In this document: piece by piece, positions 10,395 to 25,200 of the stretch
Numbering within the stretch: position 1 is the first letter of the stretch
How the letters are laid out: every line of letters begins with the position of its first letter
From: Penicillus capitatus
Taxonomy: Eukaryota > Chlorophyta
Reading direction: 5' to 3'
Length of the DNA: 64,000 bases
Assembly: GCA_965649825.1 (NCBI GenBank)
Contig: OZ287717.1
Span: 62,001 to 126,000 of the forward strand
Notes under the pieces: model-generated
Told to the model about the DNA's origin: nothing
The model's database searches: none
The model's input: only the letters and a program-made list of their open reading frames with translations
Made by a program: the position numbers and the translations under genes

Positions 10395-13000
10395 GCGGTT
10401 ACGTCGCATCAGGTGTAACCTGGCCTGTCAGTACGATCTGGAAGTGCACGATGACGCCGGCGACACGGTCGAGCGAGGGTGGGAATTTGTCGGCGGGGTC
10501 GAGTGGATGCCGACGGACCCTTGGTTGGAGCCCGACGGCGGCGTTCTCGGGCTGTGGCGCGACCTTTCCGGATTCGACATTTCGGCACACTGCGGCCGAC
10601 GGAGGGCCCACCGTCGGCCGTCTTCGACGCAGACGGGTGCGGGACGCCTCGGGACACGTCGCGGATGCCGATCGGTGGAGGCTCGTTTTGCTTTGGGCGG
10701 TGTCGTACGGAGTTGAAATCGTGGCCGTTACGTCGCATCAGGTGTAACCTGGCCTGTCAGTACGATCTGGAAGTGCACGATGCCGCCGGCGACACGGTCC
10801 AGCGAGGGCGGGAATGGGTCGGCGGGGTCGAGTGGATGCCGACGGACCCTTGGTTGGAGCCCGACGGCGGCGTTCTCGGGCTGTGGCGCGGCCTTTCCGG
10901 ATTCGACATTTCGGCACACTACGGCCGACGGAGGGCCCACCGTCGGCAGACTACAACGCAGACGGGTGCGGGACGCCTCGGGACACACCGCGGATGCCGA
11001 TCACCGGAGGTTCGTTTTGCTTTGGGCGGTGTCGTACGGAGTTGAAATCGAGGCCGTTACGTCGCATCAGGTGTAACCTGGCCTGTCAGTACGATCTGGA
11101 AGTGCACGATGACGCCGGCAACACGGTCCAGCGAGGGTGGGAATGTGTCGGCGGGGTCGAGTGGATGCCGACGGACCCTTGGTTGGAGCCCGACGGCGGC
11201 GTTCTCGGGCTGTGGCGCGGCCTTTCCGGATTCGACATTTCGGCAGATTGCGGCCCACGGAGGGCCCACCGTCGGCAATCTTCGACGCAGACGGGTGCGG
11301 GACGCCTCGGGACACACCGCGGATGCCGATCGGTGCAAGCTCGTTTGGCTTTGGGCGGTGTCGTACTTGGTTGAAATCGAGGCGGTTACGTCGCATCAGG
11401 TGTAACCTGGCCTGTCAGTACGATCTGGAAGTGCACGATGACGCCGGCGACACGGTCCAGCGAGGGTGGGAATGTGTCGGCGGGGTCGAGTGGATGCCGA
11501 CGGACCCTTGGTTGGAGCCCGACGGCGGCGTTCTCGGGCTGTGGCGCGGCCTTTCCGGATTCGACATTTCGGCACACTGCGGCCGACGGAGGGCCCACCG
11601 TCGGCAATCTTCGACGCAGACGGGTGCGGGACGCCTCGGGACACACCGCGGATGCCGATCACCGGAGGTTCGTTTGGCTCTGGGCGGTGTCGTACGGAGT
11701 TGAAATCGTGGCGGTTACGTCGCATCAGGTGTAACCTGGCCTGTCAGTACGATCTGGAAGTGCACGATGACGCCGGCAACACGGTCCAGCGAGGGTGGGA
11801 ATGTGTCGGCGGGGTCGAGTGGATGCCGACGGACCCTTGGTTGGAGCCCGACGGCGGCGTTCTCGGGCTGTGGCGCGGCCTTTCCGGATTCGACATTTCG
11901 GCACACTGCGGCCGACGGAGGGCCCACCGTCGGCAGACTACAACGCAGACGGGTGCGGGACGCCTCGGGACACACCGCGGATGCCGATCGGTGCAAGCTC
12001 GTTTGGCTTTGGGCGGTGTCGTACTTGGTTGAAATCGAGGCGGTTACGTCGCATCAGGTGTAACCTGGCCTGTCAGTACGATCTGGAAGTGCACGATGAC
12101 GCCGGCGACACGGTCGAGCGAGGGTGGGAATGTGTCGGCGGGGTCGAGTGGATGCGGACGGACCCTTGGTTGGAGCCCGACGGAGGCGTGCTCGGGCTGT
12201 GGCGCGGCCTTTCCGGATTCGACATTTCGGCACACTGCGGCCGACGGAGGGCCCACCGTCGGCAGACTACAACGCAGACGGGTGCGGGACGCCTCGGGAC
12301 ACACCGCGGATGCCGATCACCGGAGGTTCGTTTTGCTTTGGGCGGTGTCGTACGGAGTTGAAATCGAGGCCGTTACGTCGCATCAGGTGTAACCTGGCCT
12401 GTCAGTACGATCTGGAAGTGCACGATGACGCCGGCGACACGGTCCAGCGAGGGTGGGAATGTGTCGGCGGGGTCGAGTGGATGCCGACGGACCCTTGGTT
12501 GGAGCCCGACGGCGGCGTTCTCGGGCTGTGGCGCGGCCTTTCCGGATTCGACATTTCGGCACACTGCGGCCGACGGAGGGCCCACCGTCGGCAGACTACA
12601 ACGCAGACGGGTGCGGGACGCCTCGGGACACACCGCGGATGCCGATCACCGGAGGTTCGTTTGGCTCTGGGCGGTGTCGTACGGAGTTGAAATCGTGGCG
12701 GTTACGTCGCATCAGGTGTAACCTGGCCTGTCAGTACGATCTGGAAGTGCACGATGACGCCGGCAACACGGTCCAGCGAGGGTGGGAATGTGTCGGCGGG
12801 GTCGAGTGGATGCCGACGGACCCTTGGTTGGAGCCCGACGGCGGCGTTCTCGGGCTGTGGCGCGGCCTTTCCGGATTCGACATTTCGGCACACTGCGGCC
12901 GACGGAGGGCCCACCGTCGGCAGACTACAACGCAGACGGGTGCGGGACGCCTCGGGACACACCGCGGATGCCGATCGGTGCAAGCTCGTTTGGCTTTGGG
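10395..13000 (+). repeat. 329-bp satellite array, block B (+ orientation)
   Basis: About 7.9 further copies of the same 329-bp monomer, in phase with block A if the retrotransposon is removed. The monomer sequence broken at 5859 resumes at 10395. The block ends at the run of Ns. Confidence 0.97.
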
Positions 13001-13200
13001 NNNNNNNNNNNNNNNNNNNNNNNNNNNNNNNNNNNNNNNNNNNNNNNNNNNNNNNNNNNNNNNNNNNNNNNNNNNNNNNNNNNNNNNNNNNNNNNNNNNN
13101 NNNNNNNNNNNNNNNNNNNNNNNNNNNNNNNNNNNNNNNNNNNNNNNNNNNNNNNNNNNNNNNNNNNNNNNNNNNNNNNNNNNNNNNNNNNNNNNNNNNN
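13001..13200. other. Assembly gap (200 N)
   Basis: Exactly 200 undetermined bases. The round size suggests a placeholder, so the true distance, and even the join itself, are unknown. Satellite orientation flips across it. Confidence 1.
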
Positions 13201-16200
13201 GTCGAATCCGGAAAGGCCGCGCCACAGCCCGAGCACGCCGCCGTCGGGCTCCAACCAAGGGTCCGTCGGCATCCACTCGACCCCGCCGACACATTCCCAC
13301 CCTCGCTCGACCGTGTCGCCGGCGTCATCGTGCACTTCCAGATCGTACTGACAGGCCAGGTTACACCTGATGCGACGTAACCGCCACGATTTCAACTCCG
13401 TACGACACCGCCCAAAGCCAAACGAACCTCCGGTGATCGGCATCCGCGACGTGTCCCGAGGCGTCCCGCACCCGTCTGCGTCGAAGACTGCCGACGGTGG
13501 GCCCTCCGTGGGCCGTGGTCTGCCGAAATGTCGAATCCGGAAACGCCGCGCCACAGCCCGAGGACGCCGCCGTCGGGCTCCAACCAAGGGTCCGTCCGCA
13601 TCCACTCGACCCCGCCGACACATCCCCACCCTCGCTCGACCGTGTCGCCGGCGTCGTCGTGCACTTCCAGATCGTACTGACAGGCCAGGTTACACCTGAT
13701 GCGACGTAACCGCCACGATTTCAACTCCGTACGACACCGCCCAAAGCCAAACGAGCCTCCGGTGATCGGCATCCGCGACGTGTCCCGAGGCGTCCCGCAC
13801 CCGTCTGCGTCGAAGTCTGCCGACGGTCGGCCCTCCGTCGGCCGCAATGTGCCCAAATGTCGAATCCGGAAAGGCCGCGCCACAGCCCGAGCACGCCGCC
13901 GTCGGGCTCCAACCAAGGGTCCGTCGGCATCCACTCGACCCCGCCGACACATTCCCACCCTCGCTCGACCGTGTCGCCGGCGTCATCGTGCACTTCCAGA
14001 TCGTACTGACAGGCCAGGTTACACCTGATGCGACGTAACCGCCACGATTTCAACTCCGTACGACACCGCCCAAAGCCAAACGAACCTCCGGTGATCGGCA
14101 TCCGCGACGTGTCCCGAGGCGTCCCGCACCCGTCTGCGTCGAAGACTGCCGACGGTGGGCCCTCCGTGGGCCGTGGTCTGCCGAAATGTCGAATCCGGAA
14201 ACGCCGCGCCACAGCCCGAGGACGCCGCCGTCGGGCTCCAACCAAGGGTCCGTCCGCATCCACTCGACCCCGCCGACACATTCCCACCCTCGCTGGACCG
14301 TGTCGCCGGCGTCATCGTGCACTTCCAGATCGTACTGACAGGCCAGGTTACACCTGATGCGACGTAACGGCCTCGATTTCAACCAAGTACGACACCGCCC
14401 AGAGCCAAACGAGCTTGCACCGATCGGCATCCGCGGTGTGTCCCGAGACGTCCCGCACCCGTCTGCGTCGAAGACTGCCGACGGTGGGCCCTCCGTGGGC
14501 CGTGGTCTGCCGAAATGTCGAATCCGGAAACGCCGCGCCACAGCCCGAGGACGCCGCCGTCGGGCTCCAACCAAGGGTCCGTCGGCATCCACTCGACCCC
14601 GCCGACACATCCCCACCCTCGCTCGACCGTGTCGCCGGCGTCGTCGTGCACTTCCAGATCGTACTGACAGGCCAGGTTACACCTGATGCGACGTAACGGC
14701 CTCGATTTCAACCAAGTACGACACCGCCCAGAGCCAAACGAACCTCCGGTGATCGGCATCCGCGGTGTGTCCCGAGGCGTCCCGCACCCGTCTGCGTCGA
14801 AGACTGCCGACGGTCGGCCCTCCGTGGGCCGCAGTGTGCCGAAATGTCGAATCCGGAAAGGCCGCGCCACAGCCCGAGGACGCCGCCGTCGGGCTCCAAC
14901 CAAGGGTCCGTCGGCATCCACTCGACCCCGCCGACACATCCCCACCCTCGCTCGACCGTGTCGCCGGCGTCGTCGTGCACTTCCAGATCGTACTGACAGG
15001 CCAGGTTACACCTGATGCGACGTAACGGCCACGATTTCAACCAAGTACGACACCGCCCAAAGCCAACCGAGCCTCCACCGATCGGCATCCGCGACGTGTC
15101 CCGAGGCGTCCCGCACCCGTCTGCGTCGTAGTCTGCCGACGGTGGGCCCTCCGTGGGCCGTGGTCTGCCGAAATGTCGAATCCGGAAACGCCGCGCCACA
15201 GGTCGAGCACGCCGCCGTCGGGCTCCAACCAAGGGTCCGTCCGCATCCACTCGACCCCGCCGACACATCCCCGCCCTCGCTCGACCGTGTCGCCGGCGTC
15301 ATCGTGCACTTCCAGATCGTACTGACAGGCCAGGTTACACCTGATGCGACGTAACGGCCTCGATTTCAACCAAGTACGACACCGCCCAGAGCCAAACGAG
15401 CTTGCACCGATCGGCATCCGCGGTGTGTCCCGAGACGTCCCCGCACCCGTCTGCGTCGAAGACTGCCGACGGTGGGCCTTCCGTGGGCCGTGGTCTGCCG
15501 AAATGTCGAATCCGGAAAGGCCGCGCCACAGCCCGAGGACGCCGCCGTCGGGCTCCAACCAAGGGTCCGTCCGCATCCACTCGACCCCGCCGACACATCC
15601 CCACCCTCGCTCGACCGTGTCGCCGGCGTCATCGTGCACTTCCAGATCGTACTGACAGGCCAGGTTACACCTGATGCGACGTAACCGCCACGATTTCAAC
15701 TCCGTACGACACCGCCCAGAGCCAAACGAACCTCCGGTGATCGGCATCCGCGGTGTGTCCCGAGGCGTCCCGCACCCGTCTGCGTCGAAGACTGCCGACG
15801 GTGGGCCCTCCGTGGGCCGTGGTCTGCCGAAATGTCGAATCCGGAAACGCCGCGCCACAGCCCGAGGACGCCGCCGTCGGGCTCCAACCAAGGGTCCGTC
15901 CGCATCCACTCGACCCCGCCGACACATTCCCACCCTCGCTCGACCGTGTCGCCGGCGTCATCGTGCACTTCCAGATCGTACTGACAGGCCAGGTTACACC
16001 TGATGCGACGTAACGGCCTCGATTTCAACCGAGTACGACACCGCCCAAAGCCAAACGAACCTCCGGTGATCGGCATCCGCGGTGTGTCCCGAGGCGTCCC
16101 GCACCCGTCTGCGTCGAAGACTGCCGACGGTGGGCCCTCCGTGGGCCGCAGTGTGCCGAAATGTCGAATCCGGAAAGGCCGCGCCACAGCCCGAGGACGC

Positions 16201-19200
16201 CGCCGTCGGGCTCCAACCAAGGGTCCGTCGGCATCCACTCGACCCCGCCGACACATTCCCACCCTCGCTCGACCGTGTCGCCGGCGTCGTCGTGCACTTC
16301 CAGATCGTACTAACAGGCCAGGTTACACCTGATGCGACGTAACGGCCACGATTTCAACCAAGTACGACACCGCCCAAAGCCAACCGAGCCTCCACCGATC
16401 GGCATCCGCGGTGTGTCCCGAGGCGTCCCGCACCCGTCTGCGTCGAAGACTGCCGACGGTGGGCCCTCCGTGGGCCGCAGTGTGCCGAAATGTCGAATCC
16501 GGAAAGGCCGCGCCACAGCCCGAGGACGCCGCCGTCGGTCGCCAAACTTGGGTCCGTCGGCATCCACTCGACCCCGCCGACACATTCCCACCCTCGCTCG
16601 ACCGTGTCGCCGGCGTCATCGTGCACTTCCAGATCGTACTGACAGGCCAGGTTACACCTGATGCGACGTAACCGCCACGATTTCAACTCCGTACGACACC
16701 GCCCAAAGCCAAACGAACCTCCGGTGATCGGCATCCGCGGTGTGTCCCGAGGCGTCCCGCACCCGTCTGCGTCGAAGACTGCCGACGGTGGGCCCTCCGT
16801 GGGCCGTGGTCTGCCGAAATGTCGAATCCGGAAACGCCGCGCCACAGCCCGAGGACGCCGCCGTCGGGCTCCAACCAAGGGTCCGTCCGCATCCACTCGA
16901 CCCCGCCGACACATTCCCACCCTCGCTCGACCGTGTCGCCGGCGTCATCGTGCACTTCCGGATCGTACTGACAGGCCAGGTTACACCTGATGCGACGTAA
17001 CGGCCACGATTTCAACCAAGTACGACACCGCCCAGAGCCAAACGAGCCTCCACCGATCGGCATCCGCGGCGTGTCCCGAGGCGTCCCGCACCCGTCTGCG
17101 TCGAAGACTGCCGACGGTGGGCCCTCCGTCGGCCGCAGTGTGCCGAAATGTCGAATCCGGAAAGGCCGCGCCACAGCCCGAGGACGCCGCCGTCGGTCGC
17201 CAAACTTGGGTCCGTCGGCATCCACTCGACCCCGCCGACACATCCCCACCCTCGCTCGACCGTGTCGCCGGCGTCGTCGTGCACTTCCGGATCGTACTGA
17301 CAGGCCAGGTTACACCTGATGCGACGTAACGGCCACGATTTCAACCAAGTACGACACCGCCCAGAGCCAAACGAGCCTCCACCGATTGGCATCCGCGACG
17401 TGTCCCGAGGCGTCCCGCACCCGTCTGCGTCGAAGACTGCCGACGGTCGGCCCTCCGTGGGCCGCAGTGTGCCGAAATGTCGAATCCGGAAAGGCCGCGC
17501 CACAGCCCGAGGACGCCGCCGTTGGTCGCCAAACTTGGGTCCGTCGGCATCCACTCGACCCCGCCGACCCATCCCCACCCTCGCTCGACCGTGTCGCCGG
17601 CGTCGTCGTGCACTTCTGCGAGTCACTGACAGGCCAGGTTACACCTGATGCGACGTAACCGCCACGATTTCAACTCCGTACGACACCGCCCAAAGCCAAA
17701 CGAGCCTCCGGTGATCGGCATCCGCGGCGTGTCCCGAGGCGTCCCGCACCCGTCTGCGTCGAAGACTGCCGACGGTGGGCCCTCCGTGGGCCGCAGTGTG
17801 CCGAAATGTCGAATCCGGAAAGGCCGCGCCACAGCCCGAGGACGCCGCCGTCGGTCGCCAAACTTGGGTCCGTCGGCATCCACTCGACCCCGCCGACACA
17901 TTCCCACCCTCGCTCGACCGTGTCGCCGGCGTCATCGTGCACTTCCAGATCGTACTGACAGGCCAGGTTACACCTGATGCGACGTAACCGCCACGATTTC
18001 AACTCCGTACGACACCGCCCAAAGCCAAACGAACCTCCGGTGATCGGCATCCGCGGTGTGTCCCGAGGCGTCCCGCACCCGTCTGCGTCGAAGACTGCCG
18101 ACGGTGGGCCCTCCGTGGGCCGTGGTCTGCCGAAATGTCGAATCCGGAAACGCCGCGCCACAGCCCGAGGACGCCGCCGTCGGGCTCCAACCAAGGGTCC
18201 GTCCGCATCCACTCGACCCCGCCGACACATTCCCACCCTCGCTCGACCGTGTCGCCGGCGTCATCGTGCACTTCCAGATCGTACTGACAGGCCAGGTTAC
18301 ACCTGATGCGACGTAACGGCCTCGATTTCAACCAAGTACGACACCGCCCAGAGCCAAACGAGCTTGCACCGATCGGCAATCCGCGGTGTGTCCCGAGACG
18401 TCCCGCACCCGTCTGCGTCGAAGACTGCCGACGGTGGGCCCTCCGTGGGCCGTGGTCTGCCGAAATGTCGAATCCGGAAACGCCGCGCCACAGCCCGAGG
18501 ACGCCGCCGTCGGGCTCCAACCAAGGGTCCGTCGGCATCCACTCGACCCCGCCGACACATCCCCACCCTCGCTCGACCGTGTCGCCGGCGTCGTCGTGCA
18601 CTTCCAGATCGTACTGACAGGCCAGGTTACACCTGATGCGACGTAACGGCCTCGATTTCAACCAAGTACGACACCGCCCAGAGCCAAACGAACCTCCGGT
18701 GATCGGCATCCGCGGTGTGTCCCGAGGCGTCCCGCACCCGTCTGCGTCGAAGACTGCCGACGGTCGGCCCTCCGTGGGCCGCAGTGTGCCGAAATGTCGA
18801 ATCCGGAAAGGCCGCGCCACAGCCCGAGGACGCCGCCGTCGGGCTCCAACCAAGGGTCCGTCGGCATCCACTCGACCCCGCCGACACATCCCCACCCTCG
18901 CTCGACCGTGTCGCCGGCGTCGTCGTGCACTTCCAGATCGTACTGACAGGCCAGGTTACACCTGATGCGACGTAACGGCCACGATTTCAACCAAGTACGA
19001 CACCGCCCAAAGCCAACCGAGCCTCCACCGATCGGCATCCGCGGTGTGTCCCGAGGCGTCCCGCACCCGTCTGCGTCGAAGACTGCCGACGGTCGGCCCT
19101 CCGTGGGCCGTGGTCTGCCGAAATGTCGAATCCGGAAAGGTCGCGCCACAGCCCGAGAACGCCGCCGTCGGGCTCCAACCAAGGGTCCGTCCGCATCCAC

Positions 19201-22200
19201 TCGCCCCCGCCGACACATTGCCGCCCTCGCTCGACCGTGTCGCCGGCGTCGTCGTGCACTTCCAGATCGTACTGACAGGCCAGGTTACACCTGATGCGAC
19301 GTAACGGCCACGATTTCAACCAAGTACGACACCGCCCAAAGCCAAACGAGCCTCCACCGATCGGCATCCGCGGCGTGTCCCGAGGCGTCCCGCACCCGTC
19401 TGCGTCGAAGACTGCCGACGGTGGGCCCTCCGTGGGCCGCAATCTGCCGAAATGTCGAATCCGGAAACGCCGCGCCACAGCCCGAGCACGCCGCCGTCGG
19501 GCTCCAACCAAGGGTCCGTCGGCATCCACTCGACCCCGCCGACACATTCCCACCCTCGCTGGACCGTATCGCCGGCGTCATCGTGCACTTCCAGATCGTA
19601 CTGACAGGCCAGGTTACACCTGATGCGACGTAACCGCCACGATTTCAACTCCGTACGACACCGCCCAAAGCCAAACGAACCTCCGGTGATCGGCATCCGC
19701 GACGTGTCCCGAGGCGTCCCGCACCCGTCTGCGTCGAAGACTGCCGACGGTGGGCCCTCCGTGGGCCGTGGTCTGCCGAAATGTCGAATCCGGAAAGGCC
19801 GCGCCACAGCCCGAGGACGCCGCCGTCGGGCTCCAACCAAGGGTCCGTCCGCATCCACTCGACCCCGCCGACACATTCCCACCCTCGCTGGACCGTATCG
19901 CCGGCGTCATCGTGCACTTCCAGATCGTACTCACAGGCCAGGTTACACCTGATGCGACGTAACGGCCTCGATTTCAACCAAGTACGACACCGCCCAGAGC
20001 CAAACGAGCTTGCACCGATCGGCATCCGCGGTGTGTCCCGAGACGTCCCGCACCCGTCTGCGTCGAAGACTGCCGACGGTGGGCCCTCCGTGGGCCGTGG
20101 TCTGCCGAAATGTCGAATCCGGAAACGCCGCGCCACAGCCCGAGGACGCCGCCGTCGGGCTCCAACCAAGGGTCCGTCGGCATCCACTCGACCCCGCCGA
20201 CACATCCCCACCCTCGCTCGACCGTGTCGCCGGCGTCGTCGTGCACTTCCAGATCGTACTGACAGGCCAGGTTACACCTGATGCGACGTAACGGCCTCGA
20301 TTTCAACCAAGTACGACACCGCCCAGAGCCAAACGAACCTCCGGTGATCGGCATCCGCGGTGTGTCCCGAGACGTCCCGCACCCGTCTGCGTCGAAGACT
20401 GCCGACGGTCGGCCCTCCGTGGGCCGTGGTCTGCCGAAATGTCGAATCCGGAAAGGCCGCGCCACAGCCCGAGAACGCCGCCGTCGGGCTCCAACCAAGG
20501 GTCCGTCGGCATCCACTCGACCCCGCCGACACATCCCCACCCTCGCTCGACCGTGTCGCCGGCGTCGTCGTGCACTTCCAGATCGTACTGACAGGCCAGG
20601 TTACACCTGATGCGACGTAACGGCCACGATTTCAACCAAGTACGACACCGCCCAAAGCCAACCGAGCCTCCACCGATCGGCATCCGCGGTGTGTCCCGAG
20701 GCGTCCCGCACCCGTCTGCGTCGAAGACTGCCGACGGTCGGCCCTCCGTGGGCCGTGGTCTGCCGAAATGTCGAATCCGGAAAGGTCGCGCCACAGCCCG
20801 AGAACGCCGCCGTCGGGCTCCAACCAAGGGTCCGTCCGCATCCACTCGCCCCCGCCGACACATTGCCGCCCTCGCTCGACCGTGTCGCCGGCGTCGTCGT
20901 GCACTTCCAGATCGTACTGACAGGCCAGGTTACACCTGATGCGACGTAACGGCCACGATTTCAACCAAGTACGACACCGCCCAAAGCCAAACGAGCCTCC
21001 ACCGATCGGCATCCGCGGCGTGTCCCGAGGCGTCCCGCACCCGTCTGCGTCGAAGACTGCCGACGGTGGGCCCTCCGTGGGCCGCAATCTGCCGAAATGT
21101 CGAATCCGGAAACGCCGCGCCACAGCCCGAGCACGCCGCCGTCGGGCTCCAACCAAGGGTCCGTCGGCATCCACTCGACCCCGCCGACACATTCCCACCC
21201 TCGCTGGACCGTATCGCCGGCGTCATCGTGCACTTCCAGATCGTACTGACAGGCCAGGTTACACCTGATGCGACGTAACCGCCACGATTTCAACTCCGTA
21301 CGACACCGCCCAAAGCCAAACGAACCTCCGGTGATCGGCATCCGCGACGTGTCCCGAGGCGTCCCGCACCCGTCTGCGTCGAAGACTGCCGACGGTGGGC
21401 CCTCCGTGGGCCGTGGTCTGCCGAAATGTCGAATCCGGAAAGGCCGCGCCACAGCCCGAGGACGCCGCCGTCGGGCTCCAACCAAGGGTCCGTCCGCATC
21501 CACTCGACCCCGCCGACACATTCCCACCCTCGCTGGACCGTATCGCCGGCGTCATCGTGCACTTCCAGATCGTACTCACAGGCCAGGTTACACCTGATGC
21601 GACGTAACGGCCTCGATTTCAACCAAGTACGACACCGCCCAGAGCCAAACGAGCTTGCACCGATCGGCATCCGCGGTGTGTCCCGAGACGTCCCGCACCC
21701 GTCTGCGTCGAAGACTGCCGACGGTGGGCCCTCCGTGGGCCGTGGTCTGCCGAAATGTCGAATCCGGAAACGCCGCGCCACAGCCCGAGGACGCCGCCGT
21801 CGGGCTCCAACCAAGGGTCCGTCGGCATCCACTCGACCCCGCCGACACATTCCCACCCTCGCTCGACCGTGTCGCCGGCGTCATCGTGCACTTCCAGATC
21901 GTACTGACAGGCCAGGTTACACCTGATGCGACGTAACCGCCACGATTTCAACTCCGTACGACACCGCCCAAAGCCAAACGAGCTTGCACCGATCGGCATC
22001 CGCGGTGTGTCCCGAGACGTCCCGCACCCGTCTGCGTCGAAGACTGCCGACGGTGGGCCCTCCGTGGGCCGTGGTCTGCCGAAATGTCGAATCCGGAAAG
22101 GTCGCGCCACAGCCCGAGAACGCCGCCGTCGGGCTCCAACCAAGGGTCCGTCCGCATCCACTCGCCCCCGCCGACACATCCCCACCCTCGCTCGACCGTG

Positions 22201-25200
22201 TCGCCGGCGTCATCGTGCACTTCCAGATCGTACTGACAGGCCAGGTTACACCTGATGCGACGTAACGGCCTCGATTTCAACCAAGTACGACACCGCCCAA
22301 AGCCAAACGAGCTTGCACCGATCGGCATCCGCGGTGTGTCCCGAGACGTCCCGCACCCGTCTGCGTCGAAGACTGCCGACGGTGGGCCCTCCGTGGGCCG
22401 TGGTCTGCCGAAATGTCGAATCCGGAAAGGTCGCGCCACAGCCCGAGAACGCCGCCGTCGGGCTCCAACCAAGGGTCCGTCCGCATCCACTCGCCCCCGC
22501 CGACACATCCCCACCCTCGCTCGACCGTGTCGCCGGCGTCATCGTGCACTTCCAGATCGTACTAACAGGCCAGGTTACACCTGATGCGACGTAACGGCCT
22601 CGATTTCAACCAAGTACGACACCGCCCAAAGCCAAACGAACCTCCGGTGATCGGCATCCGCGGTGTGTCCCGAGGCGTCCCGCACCCGTCTGCGTCGAAG
22701 ACTGCCGACGGTGGGCCCTCCGTGGGCCGCAATCTGCCGAAATGTCGAATCCGGAAACGCCGCGCCACAGGTCGAGCACGCCGCCGTCGGGCTCCAACCA
22801 AGGGTCCGTCGGCATCCACTCGCCCCCGCCGACACATCCCCACCCTCGCTCGACCGTGTCGCCGGCGTCATCGTGCACTTCCAGATCGTACTGACAGGCC
22901 AGGTTACACCTGATGCGACGTAACGGCCTCGATTTCAACCAAGTACGACACCGCCCAGAGCCAAACGAACCTCCGGTGATCGGCATCCGCGGTGTGTCCC
23001 GAGGCGTCCCGCACACGTCTGCGTTGTAGTTTGCCGACGGTGGGCCCTCCGTGGGCCGTGGTCTGCCGAAATGTCGAATCCGGAAAGGGCGCGCCACAGC
23101 CCGAGAACGCCGCCGTCGGGCTCCAACCAAGGGTCCGTCGGCATCCACTCGACCCCGCCGACACATTCCCACCCTCGCTCGACCGTGTCGCCGGCGTCAT
23201 CGTGCACTTCCAGATCGTACTGACAGGCCAGGTTACACCTGATGCGACGTAACCGCCACGATTTCAACTCCGTACGACACCGCCCAAAGCCAAACGAGCT
23301 TGCACCGATTGGCATCCGCGGTGTGTCCCGAGGCGTCCCGCACCCGTCTGCGTCGAAGACTGCCGACGGTGGGCCCTCCGTGGGCCGTGGTCTGCCGAAA
23401 TGTCGAATCCGGAAAGGCCGCGCCACAGCCCGAGGACGCCGCCGTCGGGCTCCAACCAAGGGTCCGTCCGCATCCACTCGACCCCGCCGACACATTCCCA
23501 CCCTCGCTCGACCGTGTCGCCGGCGTCATCGTGCACTTCCAGATCGTACTGACAGGCCAGGTTACACCTGATGCGACGTAACGGCCTCGATTTCAACCAA
23601 GTACGACACCGCCCAGAGCCAAACGAACCTCCGGTGATCGGCATCCGCGGTGTGTCCCGAGGCGTCCCGCACCCGTCTGCGTTGTAGTTTGCCGACGGTG
23701 GGCCCTCCGTGGGCCGTGGTCTGCCGAAATGTCGAATCCGGAAAGGGCGCGCCACAGCCCGAGAACGCCGCCGTCGGGCTCCAACCAAGGGTCCGTCGGC
23801 ATCCACTCGACCCCGCCGACACATTCCCACCCTCGCTCGACCGTGTCGCCGGCGTCATCGTGCACTTCCAGATCGTACTGACAGGCCAGGTTACACCTGA
23901 TGCGACGTAACGGCCACGATTTCAACCAAGTACGACACCGCCCAAAGCCAACCGAGCCTCCACCGATCGGCATCCGCGGTGTGTCCCGAGGCGTCCCGCA
24001 CCCGTCTGCGTCGAAGACTGCCGACGGTCGGCCCTCCGTGGGCCGTGGTCTGCCGAAATGTCGAATCCGGAAAGGTCGCGCCACAGCCCGAGGACGCCGC
24101 CGTCGGGCTCCAACCAAGGGTCCGTCCGCATCCACTCGCCCCCGCCGACACATTGCCGCCCTCGCTCGACCGTGTCGCCGGCGTCGTCGTGCACTTCCAG
24201 ATCGTACTGACAGGCCAGGTTACACCTGATGCGACGTAACGGCCACGATTTCAACCAAGTACGACACCGCCCAAAGCCAAACGAGCCTCCACCGATCGGC
24301 ATCCGCGGCGTGTCCCGAGGCGTCCCGCACCCGTCTGCGTCGAAGACTGCCGACGGTGGGCCCTCCGTGGGCCGCAATCTGCCGAAATGTCGAATCCGGA
24401 AACGCCGCGCCACAGCCCGAGCACGCCGCCGTCGGGCTCCAACCAAGGGTCCGTCGGCATCCACTCGACCCCGCCGACACATTCCCACCCTCGCTGGACC
24501 GTGTCGCCGGCGTCATCGTGCACTTCCAGATCGTACTGACAGGCCAGGTTACACCTGATGCGACGTAACCGCCACGATTTCAACTCCGTACGACACCGCC
24601 CAAAGCCAAACGAACCTCCGGTGATCGGCATCCGCGACGTGTCCCGAGGCGTCCCGCACCCGTCTGCGTCGAAGACTGCCGACGGTGGGCCCTCCGTGGG
24701 CCGTGGTCTGCCGAAATGTCGAATCCGGAAAGGCCGCGCCACAGCCCGAGGACGCCGCCGTCGGGCTCCAACCAAGGGTCCGTCCGCATCCACTCGACCC
24801 CGCCGACACATTCCCACCCTCGCTGGACCGTATCGCCGGCGTCATCGTGCACTTCCAGATCGTACTCACAGGCCAGGTTACACCTGATGCGACGTAACGG
24901 CCTCGATTTCAACCAAGTACGACACCGCCCAGAGCCAAACGAGCTTGCACCGATCGGCATCCGCGGTGTGTCCCGAGACGTCCCGCACCCGTCTGCGTCG
25001 AAGACTGCCGACGGTGGGCCCTCCGTGGGCCGTGGTCTGCCGAAATGTCGAATCCGGAAACGCCGCGCCACAGCCCGAGGACGCCGCCGTCGGGCTCCAA
25101 CCAAGGGTCCGTCGGCATCCACTCGACCCCGCCGACACATTCCCACCCTCGCTCGACCGTGTCGCCGGCGTCATCGTGCACTTCCAGATCGTACTGACAG

